NCBI GenBank assembly: GCA_003557605.1
Contig: PWNW01000146.1
Coordinates: 1 to 6,647, forward strand
DNA: 6,647 nt
DNA from: Spirochaetaceae bacterium
GTDB lineage: Bacteria; Spirochaetota; Spirochaetia; PWKH01
Reading direction: 5' to 3'
Shown here: positions 1-5,427 of the stretch, one piece after another
Numbering within the stretch: the stretch's first letter is position 1
Layout: the number at the start of each line of letters is the position of its first letter
The notes under the pieces: generated by a model
What the model saw: the letters and a program-made list of their open reading frames with translations, nothing else
What the model was told of the DNA's origin: nothing
Databases searched by the model: none
Position numbers and translations under genes: made by a program

Positions 1-273
1 GGTGAGCGGCGAGAGGGGAATGAAGGAAATATAGTCGGGCCTGCTGCGTCCCGCATACTGAAACAAATCATCAAAGACCTCCGGCAAGGTCAGCAGCGAA
101 GGCCCGGTGTCAAATCGGTACTCACCGATCTGCTCAGTTCCCGCTTTTCCCCCGAGGATGGAGGACTGTTCATAGAGGGTTACACGTCGGCCTGCTGCTG
201 CAAGGCGCACTGCCGCGGCAAGTCCCGACAGGCCTCCTCCGACAACCGCAGTATTACCTGAATTCCTTGCCAT
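1..273 (-). CDS. crtI: CrtI-family carotenoid (phytoene-type) desaturase, N-terminal part
   Basis: The 91 visible residues are the N-terminus of an FAD-dependent carotenoid desaturase or related oxidoreductase, which introduces double bonds into phytoene or a later carotene. The gene runs off the left edge; full-length members have about 490-510 residues. Residues 9-26 form the dinucleotide-binding beta-alpha-beta fold (VVGGGLSGLAAAVRLA), ending in the acidic residue E35 of TLYEQ that contacts the adenosine ribose. GGKAG (41-45) and FDTGPSLLTLPEVF (54-67) are typical CrtI-family signatures. I placed the start at 273, after an AAGGG only 3 nt upstream. An in-frame ATG at 291 would add six residues (MYGLRD) but has no better ribosome binding site. 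The gene overlaps the lycopene cyclase gene by 20 bp, which suggests translational coupling in a carotenoid operon. CrtI, CrtD and CrtN cannot be separated from this fragment; the neighbouring cyclase favours a C40 pathway and hence CrtI or CrtD. Confidence 0.88.
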   Translation of the reverse strand, partial: MARNSGNTAVVGGGLSGLAAAVRLAAAGRRVTLYEQSSILGGKAGTEQIGEYRFDTGPSLLTLPEVFDDLFQYAGRSRPDYISFIPLSPLT

Positions 274-958
274 ATCCCTTAATCCGTACATATACGTTCT
301 GAATCAGCCCAAGAAATGATATGTTGTAAAACAGATCCTCCAGAGGAATGGTAATTATCCTGATGTTCCAGATTGCTTCACTGTTGTATTCCACAATCGG
401 CAGTCCCGTAAGAATTCCGTTCACCAGAAGGAATGCGCCTTGTGAAAGCAGCATAAACCAGAGGGTATAGCTGTCTCTCAGCAGCCAGGGGTTCCAGATC
501 AGGGTGACGGCGATCCAGACGGCAAAGGCCAGCAGGGTGAGAAAACTGTAGTCGTTGGAGATGAACACGAACATGAACACCACCGTGAGCACCAGTGCGG
601 CTGCTGCGGTATAGGTAACTGCCTTGGGGGTCTGCTTTTCCCCTGCGCCGATGATCCTGCGTCGAAAGTAGTACCGCACCACCTCATAGATAAAGATGCA
701 GGCAAAGGGAACGGTGATGAAGAAAAGCCACTCCCCGGGGGGGAGACCGAGTATTTTAAATTCTCCGGCATACTGGGGGTTAAAGGACCAGTCGCCCCGT
801 GCGGTTACCAGAATATCCCAGATGATGTATATTCCGCTTACCGGCAGCATGGCAAGAAATACCGCCTTCCAGTTTCGGTAATATGCCACACGCTTGTCGA
901 AGGAAAGGGCCAGGGGCCCTGCTATTACCAAAAGGGTAATAATAACATAGATGTTCAT
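254..958 (-). CDS. Fused two-domain lycopene cyclase (CrtYcd/CarR type), membrane protein
   Basis: This 234-residue integral membrane protein matches the family in which two copies of the lycopene cyclase domain (elsewhere the separate subunits CrtYc and CrtYd) are joined in one chain of about 230 residues. The family closes beta-ionone rings on the ends of lycopene. Copy 1 spans roughly residues 1-100, with IWD (46-48), DWSFNPQY (56-63) and LPPGEWLFF (72-80). Copy 2 spans about 135-234, with PIVEYN (187-192) and TIPLEDLFYN (203-212). About six or seven hydrophobic segments are visible, near 2-20, 31-50, 77-97, 115-133, 138-156, 165-185 and 207-224. The conserved acidic motif PxE(E/D) is intact in copy 2 (PLED, 205-208) but reads PPGE (73-76) in copy 1, so its first Glu is missing. 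The start at 958 follows a strong GGGGAGGA five nt-scale spacing upstream. The reading frame ends 20 bp inside the desaturase gene. The family assignment is firm; activity and product (mono- or bicyclic carotene) are inferred. Confidence 0.88.
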   Translation of the reverse strand: MNIYVIITLLVIAGPLALSFDKRVAYYRNWKAVFLAMLPVSGIYIIWDILVTARGDWSFNPQYAGEFKILGLPPGEWLFFITVPFACIFIYEVVRYYFRRRIIGAGEKQTPKAVTYTAAAALVLTVVFMFVFISNDYSFLTLLAFAVWIAVTLIWNPWLLRDSYTLWFMLLSQGAFLLVNGILTGLPIVEYNSEAIWNIRIITIPLEDLFYNISFLGLIQNVYVRIKGYGKEFR

Positions 959-962
959 AAGT

Positions 963-970
963 TCCTCCCC
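963..970 (-). promoter_or_regulatory. Strong ribosome binding site of the lycopene cyclase gene
   Basis: GGGGAGGA on the minus strand lies 4 nt before the ATG at 958. It is a good Shine-Dalgarno match and decides this start, since no other in-frame start upstream has comparable support. Confidence 0.75.
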
Positions 971-975
971 GTTTC

Positions 976-1003
976 ACTGTATCAATGCAGTTCTGCTTTC
1001 CAA
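976..1003 (-). promoter_or_regulatory. Weak candidate promoter before the carotenoid genes
   Basis: On the minus strand TTGGAA (998-1003, 4/6 match to the -35 consensus) is followed after 16 nt by TACAGT (976-981, 4/6 to the -10 consensus), preceded by TG as in an extended -10 element. The predicted transcript start would fall at about 969, inside the ribosome binding site, leaving an unusually short leader. That counts against it; the true promoter may lie further upstream in the gap or in the end of pepF. Nothing else in the gap gives a better pair. Confidence 0.22.
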
Positions 1004-1044
1004 CAATACTACCATATCTGCTCAGATTATGAAGGGAAACATAT

Positions 1045-1063
1045 AGTTTTCACGCTGAAAACT
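1045..1063 (-). terminator. Perfect 8-bp inverted repeat after pepF, possible weak terminator or operator
   Basis: AGTTTTCA and TGAAAACT flank a 3-nt centre (GCG on the minus strand), starting 7 nt after the pepF stop codon. The position fits the end of the sigma-like/rdgB/pepF transcript. However, the stem is AT-rich and the following ATATGTTTCCC is not a real U-tract, so intrinsic termination would be weak. It could instead be a protein-binding site upstream of the carotenoid genes. The symmetry is seen directly; the role is inferred. Confidence 0.4.
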
Positions 1064-1070
1064 GCATCAG

Positions 1071-2867
1071 CTACCCCAGCACCTGCTCAATGCGGTCAAG
1101 CAGGGATGAGAACACCGATACTGCAGAAGCTGCAGGTTCGGTGCTGGTCATATCAACACCGGCGGTCTTCAGTGAATCAATGGGATAGTATCTTCCTCCG
1201 GAACAGAGAAAGGACAGATACCGGTCCCGCTCGGCTGTTCCCCCCTCCATGACCATTCGTGACAGGGCCAGTGCCGCTGACAGTCCTGTTGCATACTTAT
1301 AGACGTAGAAGGCACGATAGAAATGGGGTATGCGCAGACCTTCAAGATCACTTTCAGATTCCAGCACAACACCGCTGCCGAGATACTGCTCCATCAGTTC
1401 ACGGTAGGTGCCCCGCATCAGATCGGTGGTGAGGGGAGTTCCTTCCTCATAGAGACGGTGAATGCGATGTTCAAACTCAGCAAACATGGTCTGCCTGAAG
1501 ATCGTAGCGGTAATGTCGTCAAGCTGTTTGCCGATGATGTACCCCTCCATGGCTGGGGAGTCAGAACGGGTAAGCAGATAGTCGGCGAGCAGCTGCTCAT
1601 TAAAGGTGGAGGCCACCTCTGCTTCAAAAATCGTATAGGAATAGTGCTGAAAGGGGTTTGAGCGGGCACTGTACCAGCTGTGCATGGAATGACCTGCTTC
1701 ATGGGCCAGGGTAAACAGGTCACGAAGAACATCCTCCTTATAGTTCATCAGGATATAGGGATATCCTGAATAGGAGCCGGCAGAAAATGCTCCTGAGCGT
1801 TTTCCCCGGTTTTCATACTTATCCACCCAGCCCCCGTTGAGTCCATTTCTCAGTGCTTCAACATATTCCTCTCCAAGAGGAGCGAGGGCTTCGCATACCG
1901 TGTCTACGGCGGTGTCGAAGGGGTATCGTGTTTCCACCTCCCGGGTGAAGGGAATATACAGATCGTAATGATGCAGCTCATCAAGTCCGGCATAGCGCCG
2001 TTTGAGATCGTAGCATCGATGCAGAGCATCCAGTCCTTCACGGACCGATACTATCAAGTTGTCATATACCGATTCACTGACCTGGTCGGGGTAGAGGAAC
2101 ATGGCCCGGGATGAGGAGTACCCCTTAATCTGGGCCAAGCTTGCATCCTGCTTTACGCTTCCTGAATATAGGGCTGCCAGGGTGTTCTTATGCTGGTCAA
2201 AGCACCGGTAGAACTGGGTATAGGCGGATTTTCGCACTGATTTGTCAGGATGTGTCAGAAACACCGCCAGAGTTGACTGGCTGAGGGGCTTCTCTTCGGA
2301 TTCAACAGCCACCGTTCCGAAGTCCATGTCCACATTGGTGAGGGCTTCAAAGGCCCGTGAAGGGGTATCGGTGCTGTCGGCCTGGAGTGCAAGAATGCGC
2401 TCCTCTGCTGCAGAACGTGTGTATGGCCTGAATACGAGCATCTTCCGCAGCTTGATGATATATGGGCTCAGAAGCTCATCTGAGAGCAGCTGCTCCATAG
2501 TATCTTCAGGTATTTCGAGAAGTTCCGGCTGGATGAAACTCAGTGAAGCCGCAAGCCTCGCCCCGGTCTGGCTGATTTTACCCATACGTGCCTGGTTGCC
2601 GCTGTCACCTGCATCTTCTGCATAGCGCAGAAACGCGTAGTACTCCAGCCGTTCATGAAGCATTCCGACGGCATTAAGATAATCCATGCATTCCTTCAGC
2701 TGTGATGCCGAAGAACCCAGAGTCCCGGAAAACGTTGATGCCTGATCAATCATTCCTGCAAGCTCCTTGAGAGATTCCTCCCAGAGCTCATCGCTTTCAA
2801 AGAGGGATGAAAGGTCCCAGCGGTCCTCTTTTGGTATTTCGTTACGTTTTGGTATGGTGCTGCTCAT
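1071..2867 (-). CDS. pepF: Oligoendopeptidase F (M3 family zinc metallopeptidase)
   Basis: This 598-residue protein matches the length and layout of PepF, a cytoplasmic zinc peptidase that cuts oligopeptides rather than intact proteins, often downstream of proteases such as Lon. The N-terminal half (about 1-340) is the helical region that restricts access to the active site; it opens with IPKEDRWDLSSLF (11-23), typical of the family. The catalytic motif is HEAGH (389-393) within LAHEAGHSMHSWYS, with H389 and H393 as zinc ligands and E390 as general base. The third ligand is probably E417 in FEAEVASTFNE. Near the C-terminus, IPHFYRAFYVYKYATG (513-528) carries the His/Tyr residues that bind substrate in this family. 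There is no signal peptide. The start at 2867 is set by an AAGGAGGA six nt upstream and overlaps the rdgB stop codon as ATGA. No truncation or missing key residue was found. The subfamily is clear; peptide specificity cannot be read from the sequence. Confidence 0.96.
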   Translation of the reverse strand: MSSTIPKRNEIPKEDRWDLSSLFESDELWEESLKELAGMIDQASTFSGTLGSSASQLKECMDYLNAVGMLHERLEYYAFLRYAEDAGDSGNQARMGKISQTGARLAASLSFIQPELLEIPEDTMEQLLSDELLSPYIIKLRKMLVFRPYTRSAAEERILALQADSTDTPSRAFEALTNVDMDFGTVAVESEEKPLSQSTLAVFLTHPDKSVRKSAYTQFYRCFDQHKNTLAALYSGSVKQDASLAQIKGYSSSRAMFLYPDQVSESVYDNLIVSVREGLDALHRCYDLKRRYAGLDELHHYDLYIPFTREVETRYPFDTAVDTVCEALAPLGEEYVEALRNGLNGGWVDKYENRGKRSGAFSAGSYSGYPYILMNYKEDVLRDLFTLAHEAGHSMHSWYSARSNPFQHYSYTIFEAEVASTFNEQLLADYLLTRSDSPAMEGYIIGKQLDDITATIFRQTMFAEFEHRIHRLYEEGTPLTTDLMRGTYRELMEQYLGSGVVLESESDLEGLRIPHFYRAFYVYKYATGLSAALALSRMVMEGGTAERDRYLSFLCSGGRYYPIDSLKTAGVDMTSTEPAASAVSVFSSLLDRIEQVLG

Positions 2868-3475
2868 CGGTTGTCCTCCTTATGTTCTGCAGCTGGCATC
2901 AAAGGACGCAGCAGACGTGCCGCACGTCCTCTATGTGATACTTGGTGCTTTTCCTCAGGGGTCAGTTCTGCCATACTCCTGCCGAAGGAGGGGACAAAGA
3001 AGACAGGATCGTATCCAAATCCCTGTATGCCCCTAGGTTCTAAAAGAATTTCTCCCTCAGATGTTTCCTGCACTGATATATGCCGGAGCGGATCCAGCAC
3101 CAGTACCAGGCAGCAGACAAACCATGCCCTTCGGTCAGTTTCTCCTTCAAGATGTGAGAGCAGCAGGGAATACCGCTTCTGGTCAGAGAGTGAGTCTCCG
3201 CCGTATCGCGCAGACATGATTCCAGGTGCTCCTTCAAGCGCCTTGACGGAAAGCCCTGAGTCGTCGGCAAGAGAAGGTACCCCTGTGAGTTCATACAGCG
3301 CCCTGGCTTTTCCCAGGGCATTTTCCAGGTAGGTTGATCCAGTTTCCTCATGGTGAAAGGCGACTCCAAGATGATCGTCAGGGAGAAGGAATGTGATCTC
3401 CGGAAACATCTGTGAAAACTCACGGTGCTTGTGAAGGTTTTGTGTTGCCAGTGCAATTTTCATGGGCTTGATCAT
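2864..3475 (-). CDS. rdgB: dITP/XTP pyrophosphatase (RdgB/HAM1 family)
   Basis: This 203-residue protein is a nucleoside triphosphate pyrophosphatase. The family hydrolyses dITP, ITP and XTP to monophosphates plus pyrophosphate, keeping deaminated purines out of DNA and RNA; it acts in the cytoplasm as a homodimer and needs Mg2+. All family motifs are present: LATQNLHK (9-16) at the N-terminus, EETGSTYLENALGKA (43-57), ADDSGLSVKALEGAPG (70-85) with catalytic D72, SARYGG (88-93), GFGYDPVFF (152-160) with the base-recognition residues, and SHRGRA (180-185). Length matches the usual 190-205. The start at 3475 (MIKPMKIALATQN) is 8 nt after the sigma-like gene's stop; its only Shine-Dalgarno candidate, GAGGA at 3488-3492, is a long 12 nt upstream. 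The ATG at 3463 (MKIALATQN) matches the usual family N-terminus but has a weaker site. The gene is probably translated by coupling to the upstream gene. Its 3' end overlaps pepF by 4 bp. Confidence 0.95.
   Translation of the reverse strand: MIKPMKIALATQNLHKHREFSQMFPEITFLLPDDHLGVAFHHEETGSTYLENALGKARALYELTGVPSLADDSGLSVKALEGAPGIMSARYGGDSLSDQKRYSLLLSHLEGETDRRAWFVCCLVLVLDPLRHISVQETSEGEILLEPRGIQGFGYDPVFFVPSFGRSMAELTPEEKHQVSHRGRAARLLRPLMPAAEHKEDNR
2874..2881 (-). promoter_or_regulatory. Strong ribosome binding site of pepF, inside the end of rdgB
   Basis: AAGGAGGA on the minus strand lies 6 nt before the pepF ATG and is embedded in the last codons of rdgB (encoding KEDN). With the ATGA stop/start overlap at 2864-2867, it implies that ribosomes finishing rdgB can restart on pepF and that pepF can also be initiated independently. 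Confidence 0.8.
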
Positions 3476-3483
3476 AGCGCATT

Positions 3484-4326
3484 TTAATCCTCGGGTCTAT
3501 GGATTCGCTTCATATAGTACATCGAGGAGTCAACCGTACCCTTCGGGATGCCGAGAACATCTGCCACCGTCTGATGCGGCACCCTCAGCATACTGCTCTC
3601 CAGCTGCATGCGGATCCTTTTGAGCATCACAGCATTTCTGTCGTTCAGGAATGAAAGATGCTTTTTTTCTTCCTCATCACAGCTGTCATATATGCGGCAC
3701 TGATAGGTAATCATATTTCCGAAGTACTTGTCCCGGAGTCTCTGCACATTGCTGAAGCGGATGCTCCTTTTGTGCTCTGCTTCCAGAACCTCGCTGAAGA
3801 TCTGACTGATTTGCTGCACCGTACAGCCGGTATGTTCAGCGATGACCTCATACCAGTCTGGTGTGACCTTGAATGCCATGACAAGCGTTAGGATCAGAAA
3901 CCGTCTCGGGCTGATTCTCTTCGGCAGGCTTACTTGGTATTCCGGTTCTTCGGACTGCACCGCATCGTCCCATAGCCCGGTCTGCCTCGTATGATATGCA
4001 TTGAAATGCAGGATGGTATTGTGCCTTTCCGCTTCCTGATACTGTTTCTTGTTGAAGTCGTGCATCTGGTTTTTCATGGCCTTGTGCAGATAGACTTCAA
4101 ATGGTCTCCCTTGGTAGCTGAACTTCATGACCATTGTATGGATCTTCGGGACAAAGACCAGGCAGAATTCCGATGCCAGTTCTTCTGAACCCCGTTTCCA
4201 GTACAGGGGAAACGAATAGGTTATGAGCATCACTTTTTCCTTGATCATCTCAAATCCTTCTCCGGTCCTCTGGTACCAGAGCACTAGGTGGGTCAGTACA
4301 GACCAGTTTTCGCTTAGTTTTTTCAT
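3484..4326 (-). CDS. Uncharacterised sigma-70-like (regions 2 and 4) regulatory protein
   Basis: I do not recognise a named gene. This 280-residue, probably cytoplasmic protein resembles a diverged sigma-70 factor. Residues about 45-95 (SEELASEFCLVFVPKIHTMV, then GRPFEVYLHKAMKNQMHDFN) look like region 2, the core-binding and -10-recognition helices. Residues about 230-276 look like region 4, with a helix-turn-helix in which TVADVLGIPKGTVDSSMYYM (253-272) matches the pattern of sigma region 4.2. Between them, 139-210 is a predicted helical segment with a second possible helix-turn-helix (TGCTVQQISQIFSEVL, 166-181). There are no membrane segments. I chose the ATG at 4326 because GAGGAGGG lies 4 nt upstream; a GTG at 4380 would add 18 residues but lacks a site and runs through the inverted repeat at 4363-4379. 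The gene heads a likely unit with rdgB and pepF. It could be a true alternative sigma factor, an anti-sigma partner or a DNA-binding regulator. The coding call is secure, the function tentative. Confidence 0.8.
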   Translation of the reverse strand: MKKLSENWSVLTHLVLWYQRTGEGFEMIKEKVMLITYSFPLYWKRGSEELASEFCLVFVPKIHTMVMKFSYQGRPFEVYLHKAMKNQMHDFNKKQYQEAERHNTILHFNAYHTRQTGLWDDAVQSEEPEYQVSLPKRISPRRFLILTLVMAFKVTPDWYEVIAEHTGCTVQQISQIFSEVLEAEHKRSIRFSNVQRLRDKYFGNMITYQCRIYDSCDEEEKKHLSFLNDRNAVMLKRIRMQLESSMLRVPHQTVADVLGIPKGTVDSSMYYMKRIHRPED

Positions 4327-4330
4327 TGTA

Positions 4331-4338
4331 CCCTCCTC
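4331..4338 (-). promoter_or_regulatory. Ribosome binding site that fixes the start of the sigma-like gene
   Basis: GAGGAGGG on the minus strand lies 4 nt before the ATG at 4326 (5 nt from the AGGAGG core). It supports the 280-residue form over the longer GTG-initiated reading from 4380. Confidence 0.8.
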
Positions 4339-4362
4339 ACAGGCAGAAGGTACTGCAAGATC

Positions 4363-4379
4363 TGTGCCATAAGGGCACA
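4363..4379. repeat. Perfect inverted repeat in the leader of the sigma-like gene
   Basis: TGTGCC and GGCACA flank a 5-nt centre (ATAAG on the plus strand). The repeat sits 37 nt upstream of the chosen ATG, in the 112-bp gap between the DHH phosphoesterase gene and the sigma-like gene. It may be an operator half-site pair or a small hairpin in the mRNA leader. There is no U-tract, so it is not an intrinsic terminator. The rest of the gap has no clear terminator for the upstream unit and no convincing promoter: a -10-like AATAAT (minus strand, 4406-4411) lacks a -35 partner at normal spacing, and TTGCAA at 4417-4422 has no good -10. Confidence 0.4.
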
Positions 4380-4438
4380 CTCAGGAAAGGGTGAAATAGG
4401 GATACATTATTTAGGTTTGCAATACAGAAATGCTGAAA

Positions 4439-5425
4439 CTAGGATTCCTGCTGGAAAAGAGTGTAAAACAGTTTTATCAGTTCCTGGGTGATGAATTCTC
4501 TCTCTCCCCGATAGGTAAACCCGGCGGCTCGTCGGTGTCCGCCGCCTCCGAAGGATGCCGCAATCCTGCTGACGTCTATGCTGGTTTTTGATCTGAGGCC
4601 AACCGTGCAGGCATCCTCCTGATCTTCCCGGATGTACAGCACCGCTTCGCAGCCCTCGGTGCCCAGCAGATGGGCATAGAGGGACTCGGAATCCCTCATG
4701 GCCTCTCCGAACTTTTCATGCTCTCCCTTGGTCTCCCAGGTAATCAGCAGCCTCCCTCCATGGTATGCCTCAGTACGGGCAAGCAGCAGACCAAGAAGAT
4801 GCCTGGAACCGAGAGGCCGGCTTCCGTACATTTGTTCGTAGGCCAGCTTCGGTGAAGCGCCGGCTTCCACCAGTTCCTCAACAGTGCGGAACACCTCGCC
4901 GCGTCCTGCTATGACATGACGGAAGTACCCTGTGTCGGTTGCAAGACCAAAGAGCAGCATCTGAGCTTCCTCAGGTGTGGGAACCTCATCCAGGGCTTTG
5001 TATATCTGATGAATCATGTAGGTGACCGAAAATGCCTTGGTATGGATATAGGTGATGTCGCCAAAGGGAGCCCCTGCAGCATGATGATCTATCACCGCAG
5101 TGGGGTATTGAGAAATCTCAGAGGCAAAAGGCCCAATCCGGTCGATGGTGGAACAGTCCACCACAATGACCAGGGGATCAGCCTCCTGATCAAGTTCAGG
5201 AAACTCGGTCATGAACCTGTCAGAAAGATGCTGTATTTCATGTCGGTCGAAGGGCCCAGGTGAAAGCAGATAAACCTGCTTGCCCCTGCGTTCAAGAAGT
5301 CCCGCCAGGGCAAGCTGGGACCCCATGGCATCCCCGTCGGGATTTATATGGCCGATGATCAGCATGACCGAATGGTCATCCAGGGCTTTGAGCAGTTCAG
5401 CAGGTACGGGAGGAGGATTCAGCAT
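4439..5425 (-). CDS. nrnA: DHH/DHHA1 phosphoesterase, NrnA-type oligoribonuclease/pAp phosphatase
   Basis: This 328-residue protein has the NrnA layout: a DHH domain (about 10-190) followed by a DHHA1 domain (about 225-328). NrnA-type enzymes degrade very short RNAs (nanoRNAs) and dephosphorylate pAp to AMP, and some relatives act on cyclic-dinucleotide linear products. The metal-binding motifs are intact: GHINPDGDAMGS (25-36) with H26, D30 and D32; VVDCS (88-92) with D90; DHH (113-115); and ATDTGYFRH (162-170) with D164. The DHHA1 substrate motif is FGGGGHRRAAG (292-302). There is no membrane or PAS/GGDEF part, so it is not a GdpP-type enzyme. Its length is typical. It starts 2 nt after the lon stop (TGACTATG), with AAGGAAA at 5433-5439 inside the lon end, so it is almost certainly co-transcribed with lon. 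NrnA and other short DHH enzymes cannot be told apart with certainty by motifs, so the symbol is a best assignment. Confidence 0.88.
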   Translation of the reverse strand: MLNPPPVPAELLKALDDHSVMLIIGHINPDGDAMGSQLALAGLLERRGKQVYLLSPGPFDRHEIQHLSDRFMTEFPELDQEADPLVIVVDCSTIDRIGPFASEISQYPTAVIDHHAAGAPFGDITYIHTKAFSVTYMIHQIYKALDEVPTPEEAQMLLFGLATDTGYFRHVIAGRGEVFRTVEELVEAGASPKLAYEQMYGSRPLGSRHLLGLLLARTEAYHGGRLLITWETKGEHEKFGEAMRDSESLYAHLLGTEGCEAVLYIREDQEDACTVGLRSKTSIDVSRIAASFGGGGHRRAAGFTYRGEREFITQELIKLFYTLFQQES

Positions 5426-5427
5426 AG

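Noticed and set aside
1323..1661. Plus-strand open frame of 112 codons opposite the catalytic region of pepF.
   Set aside because: The opposite strand encodes the conserved HEAGH-to-C-terminal part of PepF; the plus frame has no recognisable domain.
2242..2625. Plus-strand open frame of 127 codons opposite pepF.
   Set aside because: It is antisense to an intact family member, and its Ser/Arg-rich composition is typical of a mirrored coding frame; no ribosome binding site supports it.
2871..3332. Plus-strand open frame of 153 codons opposite rdgB.
   Set aside because: It lies entirely antisense to a gene with every RdgB motif intact; its translation is low-complexity, Ser/Arg-rich and matches no family I know.
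4327..4380. GTG-initiated 18-residue extension of the sigma-like protein.
   Set aside because: There is no ribosome binding site upstream of 4380, whereas GAGGAGGG directly precedes the ATG at 4326; the extension also consists mostly of the inverted repeat and leader sequence.
4916..5263. Plus-strand open frame of 115 codons opposite the DHH gene.
   Set aside because: It overlaps the conserved DHH and ATDTGYFRH motifs on the other strand and has no independent support.
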